Notes: generated by a model not told the origin, from the letters alone. A DNA stretch of 64,000 nt from Aquibium pacificus (GCF_040839445.1 NZ_JBDPGJ010000002.1:992001-1056000); one strand, 5' to 3'; shown: positions 24,348-36,836, counted from the stretch's first letter. Numbers and translations are program-made.

Positions 24348-24389
24348 CGAGTTCGGTATCCGCCCGCGTCTCGAGCTTCGACCGGGCGC

Positions 24390-25790
24390 ATGGAACCGAT
24401 GTCCCGGGCCGCCGTTGTGGCCGGCCAGAGAGGGGAACGTATCCTGGACATCAGCCCAGACAGAGTCTTTTCCGGCATTCGCCTGACGGATGCGGTCCCT
24501 GTCATGGTAGCCGTTTCGGGCGGCAGCGACTCTCTCTCACTTCTGATCCTGCTCGACGCGTATCTTCGCGCCACCGGCGGCGAAATCCTCGCCGTGACCG
24601 TGGATCATGGCTTGAGGCCGCAGGCGGCGGATGAGGCGGCGATGGTGGCGCGCCTGTGCGCGCAGCGGGGGATCCGCCACCGGACGATAAGATGGGAAGG
24701 CGAGAAGCCCGCGACCGGCGTGTCGGCGGCATCCCGCGAAGCCCGGTATCGCCTGCTTGCAGAGGCGGCTGTCGAGGCGGGAACTTCCGTCGTCATGACC
24801 GGGCACACGATGAACGACCAGGCAGAGACCATCGCCATGCGGCGGGAGCGTGGCGACGGCCGCGGCCTGGCCGGGATGGCGCCTGCCACGCTCTACGACG
24901 GCAAGGTCTGGATCGTGCGGCCCCTCCTCGGTTGGCGCCGGTCCGATCTCAGGGCTTTCCTGGCGGAGGCCGGCGTTTCCTGGGTCGACGACCCCAGCAA
25001 CGAGATGGCGCAGTACGAGCGGGTCGCGGCACGCCGTGCGCTGGCCGGTCCCGAGGAGGACGAAATCGTTGCCGCCCTCATTGAACAGGGTCGCCTCGCA
25101 GCGGAGGATCGGGTCGCCACGGGCGAACATGCAGGCGAAATCATCGCACGCTACGCAAGCCTCGTCTCGCCCGGTCTCGTGCGGCTAGATCCCGCCTTCG
25201 CGCAGGTGAACGACCGGCCGGGCGCTCGGCTTGCGCTGCGCATCCTGCTCGCCGCCGTCGGCGGCCGCGAACACCTTCCGGACGCCGCGCGGGCCAGAAA
25301 ACTCTACGAGCGGCTCGAGGGCGCGGCCTTTCGCGGCACACTGGGCGGTACGGTCGTCGATCTCCGCAAGTCGGGAACGGCCTACCTGCACCGTGAAATG
25401 CGCGCAGGCTGGACCGGTGCCATGCCGGCGGCGGCCGGCGGCGTCTGGGATGGCCGCTACCGCATATCGGGCGGCGGACTGCCGGAAAACGCGGTGGTGG
25501 AAGCACTAGGCGGTACGCTTGCCGCCGCCCGTGTCCGCGACCGCAACGGAGCGCCGCAAGCCCTGATGCGCGCGGCGATGGCGGCGGAGCCTCTCGTCCA
25601 TGTACGGCACGCAGAATCGGGCGGCGAAGGAAGCGGTCAGGGCGGTCTGCCCGAGCGGCTCCGGCGGCTGCCGGCGCCGTGGATCCGGTTCCTGCCGAGC
25701 TTCGATCTCGCCCCCGCGAGGGCGCTGGCGGAACTGCTCGACGGCGACCGGATTCCAGAGCCGCCATTGCGCAGCCACATTGCCGCATAA
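24390..25790 (+). CDS. tilS: tRNA(Ile)-lysidine synthase
   Basis: A 466-residue N-type ATP pyrophosphatase that modifies C34 of tRNA-Ile(CAU) to lysidine so that it reads AUA. The PP-loop SGGSDS is at residues 43-48, followed by VTVDHGLRPQAADEA and GHTMNDQAETIAMR. The C-terminal half is less conserved, as usual in alphaproteobacteria. A second ATG lies at 24399. It sits between cpoB and ftsH, a usual location in this group. Confidence 0.95.
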   Translation: MEPMSRAAVVAGQRGERILDISPDRVFSGIRLTDAVPVMVAVSGGSDSLSLLILLDAYLRATGGEILAVTVDHGLRPQAADEAAMVARLCAQRGIRHRTIRWEGEKPATGVSAASREARYRLLAEAAVEAGTSVVMTGHTMNDQAETIAMRRERGDGRGLAGMAPATLYDGKVWIVRPLLGWRRSDLRAFLAEAGVSWVDDPSNEMAQYERVAARRALAGPEEDEIVAALIEQGRLAAEDRVATGEHAGEIIARYASLVSPGLVRLDPAFAQVNDRPGARLALRILLAAVGGREHLPDAARARKLYERLEGAAFRGTLGGTVVDLRKSGTAYLHREMRAGWTGAMPAAAGGVWDGRYRISGGGLPENAVVEALGGTLAAARVRDRNGAPQALMRAAMAAEPLVHVRHAESGGEGSGQGGLPERLRRLPAPWIRFLPSFDLAPARALAELLDGDRIPEPPLRSHIAA

Positions 25791-25817
25791 GGTCCTTAAC
25801 CGAATGCCGGGCAAATG

Positions 25818-25846
25818 CTTGGCAATGGGTGTCGTGAACCCTATGT
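25818..25846 (+). promoter_or_regulatory. Promoter for ftsH
   Basis: CTTGGC (25818-25823), a 17-nt spacer and CTATGT (25841-25846) match the alphaproteobacterial housekeeping consensus CTTGAC-N17-CTATAT at 10 of 12 positions. It leaves a leader of about 50 nt before ftsH. Confidence 0.6.
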
Positions 25847-25905
25847 TAGCCTGAATTCTCCACGATGGACGCGCATCGCCAGCCGGATGCGCATGGGACC
25901 CGAAG

Positions 25906-27840
<1,935 letters not shown>

Positions 27841-27871
27841 GCGCATCCCCTAACTAGCGATCATGCATTGA

Positions 27872-27900
27872 GGGCCCGGGCATCGCTCGGGCCTTCGCTT
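27872..27900 (+). terminator. Probable terminator after ftsH
   Basis: GGCCCG (27873-27878) pairs with CGGGCC (27888-27893), followed by TTCGCTTTTG. The T-tract is interrupted, so termination may be partial. Confidence 0.55.
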
Positions 27901-27912
27901 TTGCGGCGACCG

Positions 27913-28761
27913 CTACTGGCAGAGCCGGTAGCCGCTGCTTCGTTCCGCCAGGTCGAAGTGCAGATGGTCGTCGTGATTCTCGTCCGATCCGGGGCCGAGC
28001 ACGGTGGTGAAGTGCATGCAGGCGCCGGCGCGGACGGCGCGCTGGAAGGCCTCCTCGATCGTGCCCACGCCTACGCGCGGCACGACCGGAATCGGATCGT
28101 GGCCGTCGAATCCGAAGCCGGAGATGTCGATCGCGGAGCCGCGCGCATGTTCCGAAATCTTCGCGTCCGGCCGGTTGTTTCGGTTGCGGCAGACATAGGT
28201 GGAGGCGTGAGTGATCTCCGACAGCTCTACACCCATGCCCAGCGCCCTGGTCGCCGGCAGGACCTCGTTTCGCACCCAGCGGACGGTCGCGAGCGCGGAG
28301 GCGCAGGTCATCTCCGTTTCGGGTTTCACGGTGACCCCGGGTGCCGCCTCGCGCAGATTGTAGGGCCGGTAGACGCCGCAGGCCCCGTCGCCGTCGATGG
28401 TATCGCGTCGCTCGAAGACCGCGCCGAGAGCGCGCAGTTCCGTCTCGCACCGGGCGATCACCGCCTCGTCCACGGGCTCGGGCGGCCGGTCCGGCGCGGA
28501 AGCCGGATCGGGAGCCTCGGCCGCGTCTTCCGCGTCGTCGCCTCCGTCCGCCTCTGGTGCTCCATCAGCCGGCGCGTCTTCGGTTGAGAGATCGCCGATG
28601 GCGTTGTCGGTATTCCCGGATGCTGCCTCGCCAGCGGTCTCCGGCTGGCTGGAGGATGCTTCCGGCGCCCGAGGATTGTCCGGTGGAGCGGGTGCCGTCT
28701 CAGGCAGATCGGCGGAGGCAAGGAGCGCCAGGAGCGCCGGAAAAAGTATGAAGGTTCGCAT
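27913..28761 (-). CDS. Extensin-like family protein with LAS-type metallopeptidase motif
   Basis: A 282-residue exported protein. After a hydrophobic signal (TFILFPALLALLASA) comes an acidic, Ala/Pro/Glu/Asp-rich linker of about 90 residues, then an extensin-like C-terminal domain with four or more cysteines. SEHARGSAIDISGFGFDGHD and HDDHLHFDL reproduce the H-x6-D ... H-x-H zinc-site pattern of LAS/M15 peptidoglycan peptidases, so cell-wall peptide cleavage is plausible (inference). ATG 28761 starts the signal peptide; the longer upstream reading was rejected. Confidence 0.82.
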   Translation of the reverse strand: MRTFILFPALLALLASADLPETAPAPPDNPRAPEASSSQPETAGEAASGNTDNAIGDLSTEDAPADGAPEADGGDDAEDAAEAPDPASAPDRPPEPVDEAVIARCETELRALGAVFERRDTIDGDGACGVYRPYNLREAAPGVTVKPETEMTCASALATVRWVRNEVLPATRALGMGVELSEITHASTYVCRNRNNRPDAKISEHARGSAIDISGFGFDGHDPIPVVPRVGVGTIEEAFQRAVRAGACMHFTTVLGPGSDENHDDHLHFDLAERSSGYRLCQ

Positions 28762-28957
28762 CAGGCTGCTCCCCGCATCATGGATGGCTTGGAAAAGGAT
28801 CGGATCAAGGCAATTCGGTGGTCGAATCTGACGGATCGATGTCGGGGAGCGTGAGATCAGAATACCTGGCGATCGAGACGTGCCCACGCCTTCGTTCTAG
28901 GGTGCAACTCGGAGAGTGGAAGGGAACAGTCCTGTGGTTCGCACATCGATGCGAGAA
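28762..28957. other. Intergenic region, nothing recognised
   Basis: It lies between the extensin-like gene and tRNA-Glu. No coding potential or clear signal was seen. Confidence 0.5.
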
Positions 28958-29032
28958 TGGTACGCCCAAGGGGAATCGAACCCCTGTTTGCGCCGTGAGA
29001 GGGCGCCGTCCTGACCGCTAGACGATGGGCGC
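28958..29032 (-). tRNA. tRNA-Glu (anticodon CTC)
   Basis: Read on the minus strand, the cloverleaf is complete: acceptor GCGCCCA/TGGGCGT (G1-U72 wobble), D stem GTC/GAC, anticodon stem GCGCC/GGCGC with loop CTCTCAC (anticodon CTC, reading GAG), T arm GGGG-TTCGATT-CCCC, and an encoded CCA. A promoter lies directly upstream. Confidence 0.95.
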
Positions 29033-29046
29033 GTCCAAGAGCCCGC

Positions 29047-29075
29047 GATATAACCAGAGCCGCCGCGAATTGCAA
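29047..29075 (-). promoter_or_regulatory. Promoter of tRNA-Glu
   Basis: On the minus strand TTGCAA (29070-29075), a 17-nt spacer and TATATC (29047-29052), placed 14 nt before the mature tRNA 5' end. Confidence 0.65.
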
Positions 29076-29193
29076 CCGGTGGCGAGGTGGGAAATTCGAC
29101 CTGTCCTCTCGCGAAATCGTGACTCCGTTCCGCGGCAATAACGTGGCGTAATGGATATACGCCCGCTAACGCGTCGCTGACGGAGAACCTTTC

Positions 29194-30006
29194 ATGTCCC
29201 TCTCCCGCGCTGCCGCCAACCTGCTTGCCGTCCTGTCCTGGCCGATCGCCGCGCTGGCGCAGAACGATCCCGTGCCGTCGAAATGCCTGGCGATCGCTCA
29301 GGGACTGCCGTCCGTCACCTACGCGAGCTTCACACCGGCGCAGACCGTGAGGGAAGTCTCCGAGGTGACGATCACCTATGCCGGCCATTCTACCTACATC
29401 ATCGAGAGCCCGGCCGGTGTGCGCATCGCCACCGACTACAGCGGCGTCTACGGACGCGATCCGCTGCCGCGCGTCATCACCATGAACAAGGCACATACGA
29501 CGCACTTCACCACCACTCCCGATCCGGCAATCGAATATGTCCTGCCGGGCTGGAACCCCGGCGGCGACGGCCCGGCGCGGCATGCCGTCGTCGTCGACGA
29601 CGTCTATGTCCGCAACGTGCCGACCGACATCCGCCGCTACGGCGCGATGGAGAAGGACGGGAACTCGATCTTCATCTTCGAGGTAGCGGATCTGTGCATC
29701 GGCCATCTCGGCCACCTGCATCACGACCTCACCGACGCGCACTATGCCGCGATCGGGCGGCTCGACATCGTCATGGTGCCGGTCGATGGGGGAATGACGC
29801 AGTCGCTCACCAACATGAGCGAGATCACCACGCGGCTCTATTCCTCGATCGTTCTGCCGATGCACCGCCACTCGACACCCATGGGCGAGTTCCTGTCGAT
29901 GATGGGCGAGGGTTACGAGATCGACTATCGCGAGGAACGCGGCTTCACCATTTCGCTGCGTGACCTGCCGAGGCGGCCGACGATCCTCATCCTGCAAGGG
30001 GTATGA
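29194..30006 (+). CDS. Secreted MBL-fold (UlaG-like) metallo-hydrolase
   Basis: A 270-residue protein with a signal sequence (AAANLLAVLSWPIAALAQ) and a beta-lactamase-like fold: TYAGHSTYIIESPAGVRIATD, then MNKAHTTHF, IGHLGHLHH, VPVDGG and MHRHST supply histidines and an aspartate for a metal site, though the usual HxHxDH is altered to HTTH. The substrate is unknown. Its stop overlaps the start of the TPR gene, so the two are coupled. Confidence 0.8.
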   Translation: MSLSRAAANLLAVLSWPIAALAQNDPVPSKCLAIAQGLPSVTYASFTPAQTVREVSEVTITYAGHSTYIIESPAGVRIATDYSGVYGRDPLPRVITMNKAHTTHFTTTPDPAIEYVLPGWNPGGDGPARHAVVVDDVYVRNVPTDIRRYGAMEKDGNSIFIFEVADLCIGHLGHLHHDLTDAHYAAIGRLDIVMVPVDGGMTQSLTNMSEITTRLYSSIVLPMHRHSTPMGEFLSMMGEGYEIDYREERGFTISLRDLPRRPTILILQGV

Positions 30007-30581
30007 GGTCCGTCATGGCCGGTCCGGGACGGCTGGTTTTCGCATTCCTGGCGCTGCTCTTGGCGGCCGCCCCCTTGCAGGCCGCGGACCCTGACGAACG
30101 AGAGCGGCTCTTCGAGGAACTGCTAAATGCGCCGACCGAGACCGCCGCGCGGACGGCCGAGGACGCCATCTGGCGGATGTGGATGGCGCAAGGACCGACT
30201 GCGCAGGTGCGCCGCGACGTCGCCGAAGCCATGCGGGCGCGTGAATCCTACGATTTCGATCAGGCCCTGCGCATCCTCGACGGCGTGGTGGCCGCGGCGC
30301 CCGATTACGCGGAAGGCTGGAACCAGCGCGCCTTCGTGCATTTCCTGAAGGAAAATCTCGACGACGCCCTTTCCGACATCGACCGCGCCCTGGAACTGGA
30401 GCCGAAACACTTCGCAGCCCTTGCCGGAAAGGCGCTCGTCCTGATGCGGCAGGGTCGCATGGAACTCAGCCAGCAAGCGCTGCGGGAGGCGATCGCGATC
30501 GATCCCTGGCTCAGGGAGCGCCACATGCTGATCCCCATGCCGGGGGAAGTTCTTCCCCGGCCCGGAGGCACGCCGATCTGA
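30003..30581 (+). CDS. Exported TPR protein
   Basis: A 192-residue protein with an N-terminal signal (RLVFAFLALLLAAAPLQA) followed by about three tetratricopeptide repeats (SYDFDQALRILDGVVAAAP, EGWNQRAFVHFLKENLDDA, FAALAGKALVLMRQGR). It overlaps the MBL-fold gene by ATGA and probably works with it in the periplasm. A start at the second ATG (30015) is also possible. No catalytic motif is present. Confidence 0.82.
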   Translation: MRSVMAGPGRLVFAFLALLLAAAPLQAADPDERERLFEELLNAPTETAARTAEDAIWRMWMAQGPTAQVRRDVAEAMRARESYDFDQALRILDGVVAAAPDYAEGWNQRAFVHFLKENLDDALSDIDRALELEPKHFAALAGKALVLMRQGRMELSQQALREAIAIDPWLRERHMLIPMPGEVLPRPGGTPI

Positions 30582-30587
30582 GGCCGG

Positions 30588-31370
30588 TCAGTGTCCGCCG
30601 CCGTCGCGGCCCGCGGCCTTGTCGGCCGCGCGTTTGCGGCGCGCCAGCATGTTGAGGCCTTCCACCAGGGCGGAAAAACCCATCGCGGCGTAGATGTAGC
30701 CCTTGGGGACATGGAAGCCCATGCCGTCGGCGATCAGCGTCATGCCGATCATCAGGAGGAAGCCGAGCGCGAGCATCACGATGGTCGGGTTCTTCGCAAT
30801 GAACCGCGACAGGGGCTCGGCCGCGACCAGCATGACGGTCACCGCGCAGATCACGGCGATGTACATGATCGCGATCTCGTCGGTCATGCCGACGGCGGTA
30901 ATGATGGAATCGATCGAGAAGACCAGATCGAGCAGCAGGATCTGGAGGATCGCGGCGCCGATGGACATCGTTACCGCCGACCCGATCATGTTGTCCTTGT
31001 GATCCTCCGGATCGACGGAGTGGTGGATCTCCTTCGTCGCTTTCCAGACGAGGAACAGGCCGCCGGCGATCAGGATCAGGTCGCGCCAGGAGAAGCCGTG
31101 GTCGAACAGCGTGAAGAGCGGCGAGGTCAGGCTCACGATGAAGGAGATCGTGGCAAGCAGGATGAGGCGCAGCACCAGGGCGGCGCCGATGCCGATGCGC
31201 CGCGCGTTCTTCTGCTGCTCGGCCGGAAGCTTGTTGGTCAGGATGGAGATGAAGATCAGATTGTCGATGCCGAGCACGATCTCAAGCACGACCAGCGTCG
31301 CCAGCGCGACCCAGGCGGTCGGGTCATCCAGCCATACGAAGTGCGGGGCTATGAACTCTGCGAAAGGCAT
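30588..31370 (-). CDS. TerC family integral membrane protein
   Basis: A 260-residue protein with about seven hydrophobic segments. LEIVLGIDNLIFISILTNKLP and LLDLVFSIDSIITAVGM carry the two intramembrane acidic motifs of the TerC/Alx family, linked to metal (manganese) export or tellurite resistance. It converges on the TPR gene with a 6-bp gap. No ter-cluster genes are nearby, so a housekeeping metal-homeostasis role is more likely than tellurite resistance. Confidence 0.9.
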   Translation of the reverse strand: MPFAEFIAPHFVWLDDPTAWVALATLVVLEIVLGIDNLIFISILTNKLPAEQQKNARRIGIGAALVLRLILLATISFIVSLTSPLFTLFDHGFSWRDLILIAGGLFLVWKATKEIHHSVDPEDHKDNMIGSAVTMSIGAAILQILLLDLVFSIDSIITAVGMTDEIAIMYIAVICAVTVMLVAAEPLSRFIAKNPTIVMLALGFLLMIGMTLIADGMGFHVPKGYIYAAMGFSALVEGLNMLARRKRAADKAAGRDGGGH

Positions 31371-31434
31371 GGGGAGGGATTTCCAAACGGAGCTGGCTGG
31401 ATTGCCGGAGACTTAGGTTCTTCAACGCGGCCGG

Positions 31435-32265
31435 TCAATGACCGTTCCAGAAGGCCGGAACCGTCTCCTCGAGCCGCGGCCCCAGTCGCAGCGGTGCGAC
31501 CTTTTCGGCGAGCCCGGTGCGGTCGGAAATCTCGACCCCGAGGCCGCAGATGGTCGCGGGACCTGCCGCTGCCTCGAAACGCCCCTTCGGCACCTTGGAG
31601 AGAAACCGGTTGAGCGGTTCGCTCTTGTCCATGCCGAGTGAGGAATCGTAATCGCCGCACATGCCGGCATCGGTCAGGTAGGCGGTACCTCCCGACAGGA
31701 TCTGGTGATCCGCGGTGGGCTGGTGCGTATGGGTCCCCACGACGAGGCTTGCGCGCCCGTCGACGAAATGCGCGAAGCACATCTTCTCGCTCGTCGCCTC
31801 GGCATGGAAATCGATCACGACCGCGTCGGCCTGCTCGCCGAGCGGGCAGGCGGCCAGTTCGCGCTCCGCCGCCTGGAACGGATCGTCGAGTTCGGGATGC
31901 ATGAAGACGCGGCCCATGATGTTGGAGACCATCACGCGGGCTCCGTTCTTCGCCGTGAAGAGGCCCGAGCCATGGCCGGGCGTGCCGGGCGGAAAGTTCG
32001 CCGGGCGCAGGAAACGCTCTTCGCGCGGGGCGAATTCGAGCGCCTCGCGCTGGTCCCAGACATGGTTTCCGGTGGTCACGACGTCGGCGCCGGCATCGAG
32101 CGTCTGGCGGAATATGTCCTCGGTGATGCCGAAGCCGCCCGCCGCGTTCTCGCCGTTGACGATGACGAAGTCGAGCCGGAAGTCCGAGATCAGGCCGGGC
32201 AGCCGGTCCCACACCGCGTTACGGCCCGTGCGGCCCACCATGTCTCCGAGGAAGAGAAGTCTCAT
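31435..32265 (-). CDS. YmdB-type metallophosphoesterase (TIGR00282 family)
   Basis: A 276-residue calcineurin-like phosphoesterase. LFLGDMVGRTGR, IVNGENAAGGFGIT, TTGNHVWDQ, VIDFHAEATSEK and VVGTHTHQPTAD are the metal and phosphate motifs of the YmdB family, which hydrolyses 2',3'-cAMP in Bacillus. It follows fau by 10 bp on the same strand, so the two are probably one operon. Confidence 0.9.
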   Translation of the reverse strand: MRLLFLGDMVGRTGRNAVWDRLPGLISDFRLDFVIVNGENAAGGFGITEDIFRQTLDAGADVVTTGNHVWDQREALEFAPREERFLRPANFPPGTPGHGSGLFTAKNGARVMVSNIMGRVFMHPELDDPFQAAERELAACPLGEQADAVVIDFHAEATSEKMCFAHFVDGRASLVVGTHTHQPTADHQILSGGTAYLTDAGMCGDYDSSLGMDKSEPLNRFLSKVPKGRFEAAAGPATICGLGVEISDRTGLAEKVAPLRLGPRLEETVPAFWNGH

Positions 32266-32275
32266 GAGGCGAGCC

Positions 32276-32863
32276 TTACAGTCCGTCGGCGAAACGGCGC
32301 AAGCCGCTTTCGGTCAACAGTTCGGAGATGATCATGTCGTGCGGTTCGTCGGGCACGCGCTCGACCTCCTGGCAGTCGAAAGCCATTCCGGCGAGGCGGG
32401 GCGACAGACCGTTCGCATGCAGTTTCGAAATAGCGCGGTCGTAGTAGCCGGCGCCGTAGCCAATGCGGTGGCCGCGCGCGTCGAAGGCGGCTAGCGGGAC
32501 GAGCATGATCGTCGGGTCGAGCACCTCGGCCTCCCCGGAAGGGCCCATGGTGCCGAAGCCCATGTCGACCAACGGTGCGCCGCGCACAAGTTCGCGAAAG
32601 ACGATGGTGGTCTTGTCGAGGATCGCCGGCAAGCAGAGTCGAGCCCCCTTCTGGCGCAACGCATCCATCAGCGGGCGCGGATCGATCTCCGAACGGATCG
32701 GCCAGAAACCGGAGACCACGTCGCCCGGTCCGCACTGGATCGCTTCGGTGCCGGTCTCGGCGACCGAAAGCGAGGCCTCGATGCGGTATTGCGGTGCGAG
32801 CGCATCGCGGCGCGCGAGTGCTTCCTCGCGACGCCGTCGCTTCAGTTCCTTGAGGGGCTGCAT
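32276..32863 (-). CDS. fau: 5-formyltetrahydrofolate cyclo-ligase
   Basis: A 195-residue enzyme that converts 5-formyl-THF to 5,10-methenyl-THF with ATP. The signature VPLAAFDARGHRIGYGAGYYDR is near residue 125, with SGFWPIRSEIDPRPL before it. The start MQPLKELKRRRREE was preferred; a longer reading begins at 32917. As in many proteobacteria, the 6S RNA gene lies immediately upstream and in the same direction. Confidence 0.93.
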   Translation of the reverse strand: MQPLKELKRRRREEALARRDALAPQYRIEASLSVAETGTEAIQCGPGDVVSGFWPIRSEIDPRPLMDALRQKGARLCLPAILDKTTIVFRELVRGAPLVDMGFGTMGPSGEAEVLDPTIMLVPLAAFDARGHRIGYGAGYYDRAISKLHANGLSPRLAGMAFDCQEVERVPDEPHDMIISELLTESGLRRFADGL

Positions 32864-32949
32864 CCGGTGTTTCCCGTTTTCCGGCGTGCAGGAACCCGAA
32901 TGGCGGGGAGAAATCAACCTTGGAATCCGGGAGGCGAGGGAGAGCGACG

Positions 32950-33103
32950 ATCCACGACAACCGGTGGAGAGGTTGATCCCGGGTGCCTACAAAGTAGGTG
33001 GGCGCCGTATGAGAGGACCCACGGGTCCCCCCAGGGACAGCTCCCTAAGGATCAATAAGGCCCCGGGGAAGTGTTACTCCTGCCGCGAAGCGCAGACCGT
33101 CGA
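32950..33103 (-). ncRNA. ssrS: 6S RNA
   Basis: A structured, non-coding ~155-nt segment directly upstream of fau on the same strand, the conserved ssrS-fau arrangement. Its two ends pair (CGACGG near the 5' end with TTGTCG at 32955-32960), and long imperfect complementary stretches surround a central region, as in the open-promoter mimic of 6S RNA. A good -10 (CTATAT, minus strand, 33109-33114) lies 6-8 nt before the 5' end. Ends are accurate to perhaps 5-10 nt. The RNA would bind sigma-70 holoenzyme in stationary phase. Confidence 0.75.
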
Positions 33104-33108
33104 ACACA

Positions 33109-33114
33109 ATATAG
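33109..33114 (-). promoter_or_regulatory. -10 element of 6S RNA promoter
   Basis: CTATAT on the minus strand, the alphaproteobacterial consensus. The -35 17 nt upstream is poor, which leaves the promoter only partly supported. Confidence 0.55.
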
Positions 33115-33201
33115 GACGGACCGATCGCGTCCGCTACAGGAAACCCCGCGCCCGGCTCGCGAACCCGCCGGGCGAGGGCCTCGCGCCGGCGCAGGTTACG
33201 G

Positions 33202-33474
33202 CTAGTGCAGGACCAGCTCGCCGTTCACGCTGCGCCATTCGTTCGGCGCGATCAGTTTCCGGTGCGTGTAGGAAACGGAATGCAGCGGTCCCTCGAGCTT
33301 CTCGCGCCAGAACTCGACGAACCTGAAGAGCGCCGGAAAGCGGGGAGCGAGATCGTATTCCTGCCAGATGTATGTCTGGAGAAGGTGGGGATGGTCGGGC
33401 ATGCGGTAGAGGATCTGGGCGGTGGTCAGTCCATACCCGTTGAGGATCAGTTCCATTTCAGAAGCGTCACGCAT
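33202..33474 (-). CDS. usg: Usg family protein
   Basis: A 90-residue protein matching the Usg family: GYGLTTAQILYRMPDHPHLLQTYIWQEYDLAPRFPALFRFVEFW. The family is conserved in alphaproteobacteria and its function is unknown; the name comes from a trp-operon neighbourhood that is absent here. ATG 33474 has AAGGA 7 nt upstream; an internal ATG at 33456 is possible. Confidence 0.88.
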   Translation of the reverse strand: MRDASEMELILNGYGLTTAQILYRMPDHPHLLQTYIWQEYDLAPRFPALFRFVEFWREKLEGPLHSVSYTHRKLIAPNEWRSVNGELVLH

Positions 33475-33793
33475 GGCAGTCCTTCCGGTCGTCCGTTGCC
33501 TTGGTCGATTCTCCTCCAAGGAAAAAGTGTCGGACCGGAAGGTTAATCGTCTATTGACATTTTCGTGATGGAAGCCGAATTCTGTCGCTGATTCAATGTG
33601 TTGGCAGCCGCGTCAGGTGGCTGCTGACAAGAGGCGGAGCGTTGCGGTGGCCGACAGCGCGACACGTCGACACGCCCAACCCAAGGTCTAATGTTGTGGG
33701 GCGCGGCGAATTGATAATAATGCGGCCCGGGTCAGCGGGCCGGCGAGCGCGAGCCGCCATGCCGCCGCGAAATGTCCGAACGGGAGGGAAAGC
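33475..33793. other. Intergenic region between usg and acs
   Basis: Divergent promoter region of 319 bp. TTGACA at 33554-33559 followed by AATTCT after 18 nt is a weak candidate promoter toward acs. GGCCCG/CGGGCC (about 33723-33740) can form a 6-bp hairpin in the acs leader. No ORF was supported. Confidence 0.4.
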
Positions 33794-35749
<1,956 letters not shown>

Positions 35750-35754
35750 CAGCA

Positions 35755-36366
35755 GTGGACCTCGCCTCCCTCGCCATCTTCGCCGGCGCGCTGATCGTGG
35801 CGGCCGGCTCCCCCGGTCCCAGCATCGCCGCGCTGGTGGCGCGCGTGCTGGCGCGCGGCCCCCGCGACGTGATGCCTTTCCTGGCGGCGATGTGGATCGG
35901 CGAGGCGATCTGGCTCTCTTTCGCGATCTTCGGGCTGGCGCTGATCGCGCAGAGCTTCCATGCCGTCTTTCTGGCGATCAAATGGGCCGGCGTCGCCTAT
36001 CTCGCCTGGCTGGCCTGGAAAATGTGGACGGCACCCGTCGCCGCAGAGGGCGGGCAGGCGCCAGCTTCCGGCTCGCCGTGGAAGATGTTCGCCACGGGCA
36101 TGGCGGTGACGCTCGGCAACCCCAAGATCATGATGTTCTACATGGCGCTGCTGCCGACCATCATCGACCTGGACTCGGTCACGCTGCTCGGTTGGGCGGA
36201 ACTGACGTCGACGATGGTCCTGGTGCTGGTGGCGGTCGACCTCGGCTGGGTGTTGGCTGCCGGCGGTGCGCGAAAGCTCCTCCGGAGCGCGCGTGCGATG
36301 CGCGTCGCGAATCGTGCCAGCGCCACCATGATGGCAGGCGCGGCGGCGGCCATCGCGGCGCGCTGA
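35755..36366 (+). CDS. LysE family translocator
   Basis: A 203-residue membrane protein with the LysE/RhtB pattern: LIVAAGSPGPSIAALVAR near the N-terminus, IKWAGVAYLAWLAWKMW, GMAVTLGNPKIMMFYMALLP. About six membrane helices. It exports amino acids or similar small molecules. GTG 35755 is the start, 5 bp after the acs stop; translational coupling to acs is likely. Confidence 0.87.
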   Translation: MDLASLAIFAGALIVAAGSPGPSIAALVARVLARGPRDVMPFLAAMWIGEAIWLSFAIFGLALIAQSFHAVFLAIKWAGVAYLAWLAWKMWTAPVAAEGGQAPASGSPWKMFATGMAVTLGNPKIMMFYMALLPTIIDLDSVTLLGWAELTSTMVLVLVAVDLGWVLAAGGARKLLRSARAMRVANRASATMMAGAAAAIAAR

Positions 36367-36386
36367 GGCTGCCTGGCCTCGGCCGC

Positions 36387-36686
36387 TCAGCAGCCGATCG
36401 CCGTGCGGATCCTGTCGACCTGTTCCTTGGTCCTGCAGACGTTCTCGCAGGGGATCCCATCGCCATCACCGTCGGCGCGCCGGTATCCGCCGCACCACAG
36501 CCGCACCGCCTCCTCGCAGGATGACACCTCCTTGCAGGTGCGCGCGGCCACGGGAATCGCGAGAGTACCGGCGACGGGCTTGCTTAGCGGCGGCGAAGCG
36601 CTCGCCGGCGTGCAAAGGCCAGCGAAGAGCAGAAGGGTCGCTGTTGCGCGGGCTAGATGAAGTGCAACCCTAAAATCTCCAATCAT
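36387..36686 (-). CDS. Exported excalibur calcium-binding domain protein
   Basis: A 99-residue protein with a signal sequence (LARATATLLLFAGLCTPASA) and a C-terminal excalibur domain: YRRADGDGDGIPCENVC, with a DxDxDG calcium loop and cysteines that likely form disulfides. Such domains are found in extracellular nucleases and cell-surface proteins. ATG 36686 begins the signal peptide; a longer reading to 36791 was rejected. Confidence 0.8.
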   Translation of the reverse strand: MIGDFRVALHLARATATLLLFAGLCTPASASPPLSKPVAGTLAIPVAARTCKEVSSCEEAVRLWCGGYRRADGDGDGIPCENVCRTKEQVDRIRTAIGC

Positions 36687-36769
36687 CCGGAATTCTACCA
36701 CGGGTAGATAGCCACGAAAACCGGCGGGTGACGCGGTGGCCGGCGTGCGGACCTGTTGCAGCGACGCCA

Positions 36770-36799
36770 CTTGCATTCCAGGCCGGATCACCCCATCCT
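36770..36799 (+). promoter_or_regulatory. Possible promoter of the 36.8-37.0 kb structured transcript
   Basis: CTTGCA (36770-36775) and CATCCT (36794-36799) are spaced 18 nt, giving a start near 36806 and a ~30-nt leader to the small ORF. The match is modest. Confidence 0.35.
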
Positions 36800-36822
36800 C
36801 TCTCTTGTGTTCAACGAACTGA

Positions 36823-36836
36823 AAGGAGGTGATCCG
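36823..36836 (+). promoter_or_regulatory. Extended perfect Shine-Dalgarno
   Basis: AAAGGAGGTGATCC (about 36822-36835) is exactly complementary to the 3' end of 16S rRNA over 14 nt, far more than a normal ribosome binding site, and ends directly before ATG 36837. Confidence 0.7.

Noticed and set aside
36822..36836. AAAGGAGGTGATCC as a leftover of antisense 16S rRNA
   Set aside because: The complementarity stops at the anti-Shine-Dalgarno region and does not continue into the 16S helix, and an ATG follows directly.
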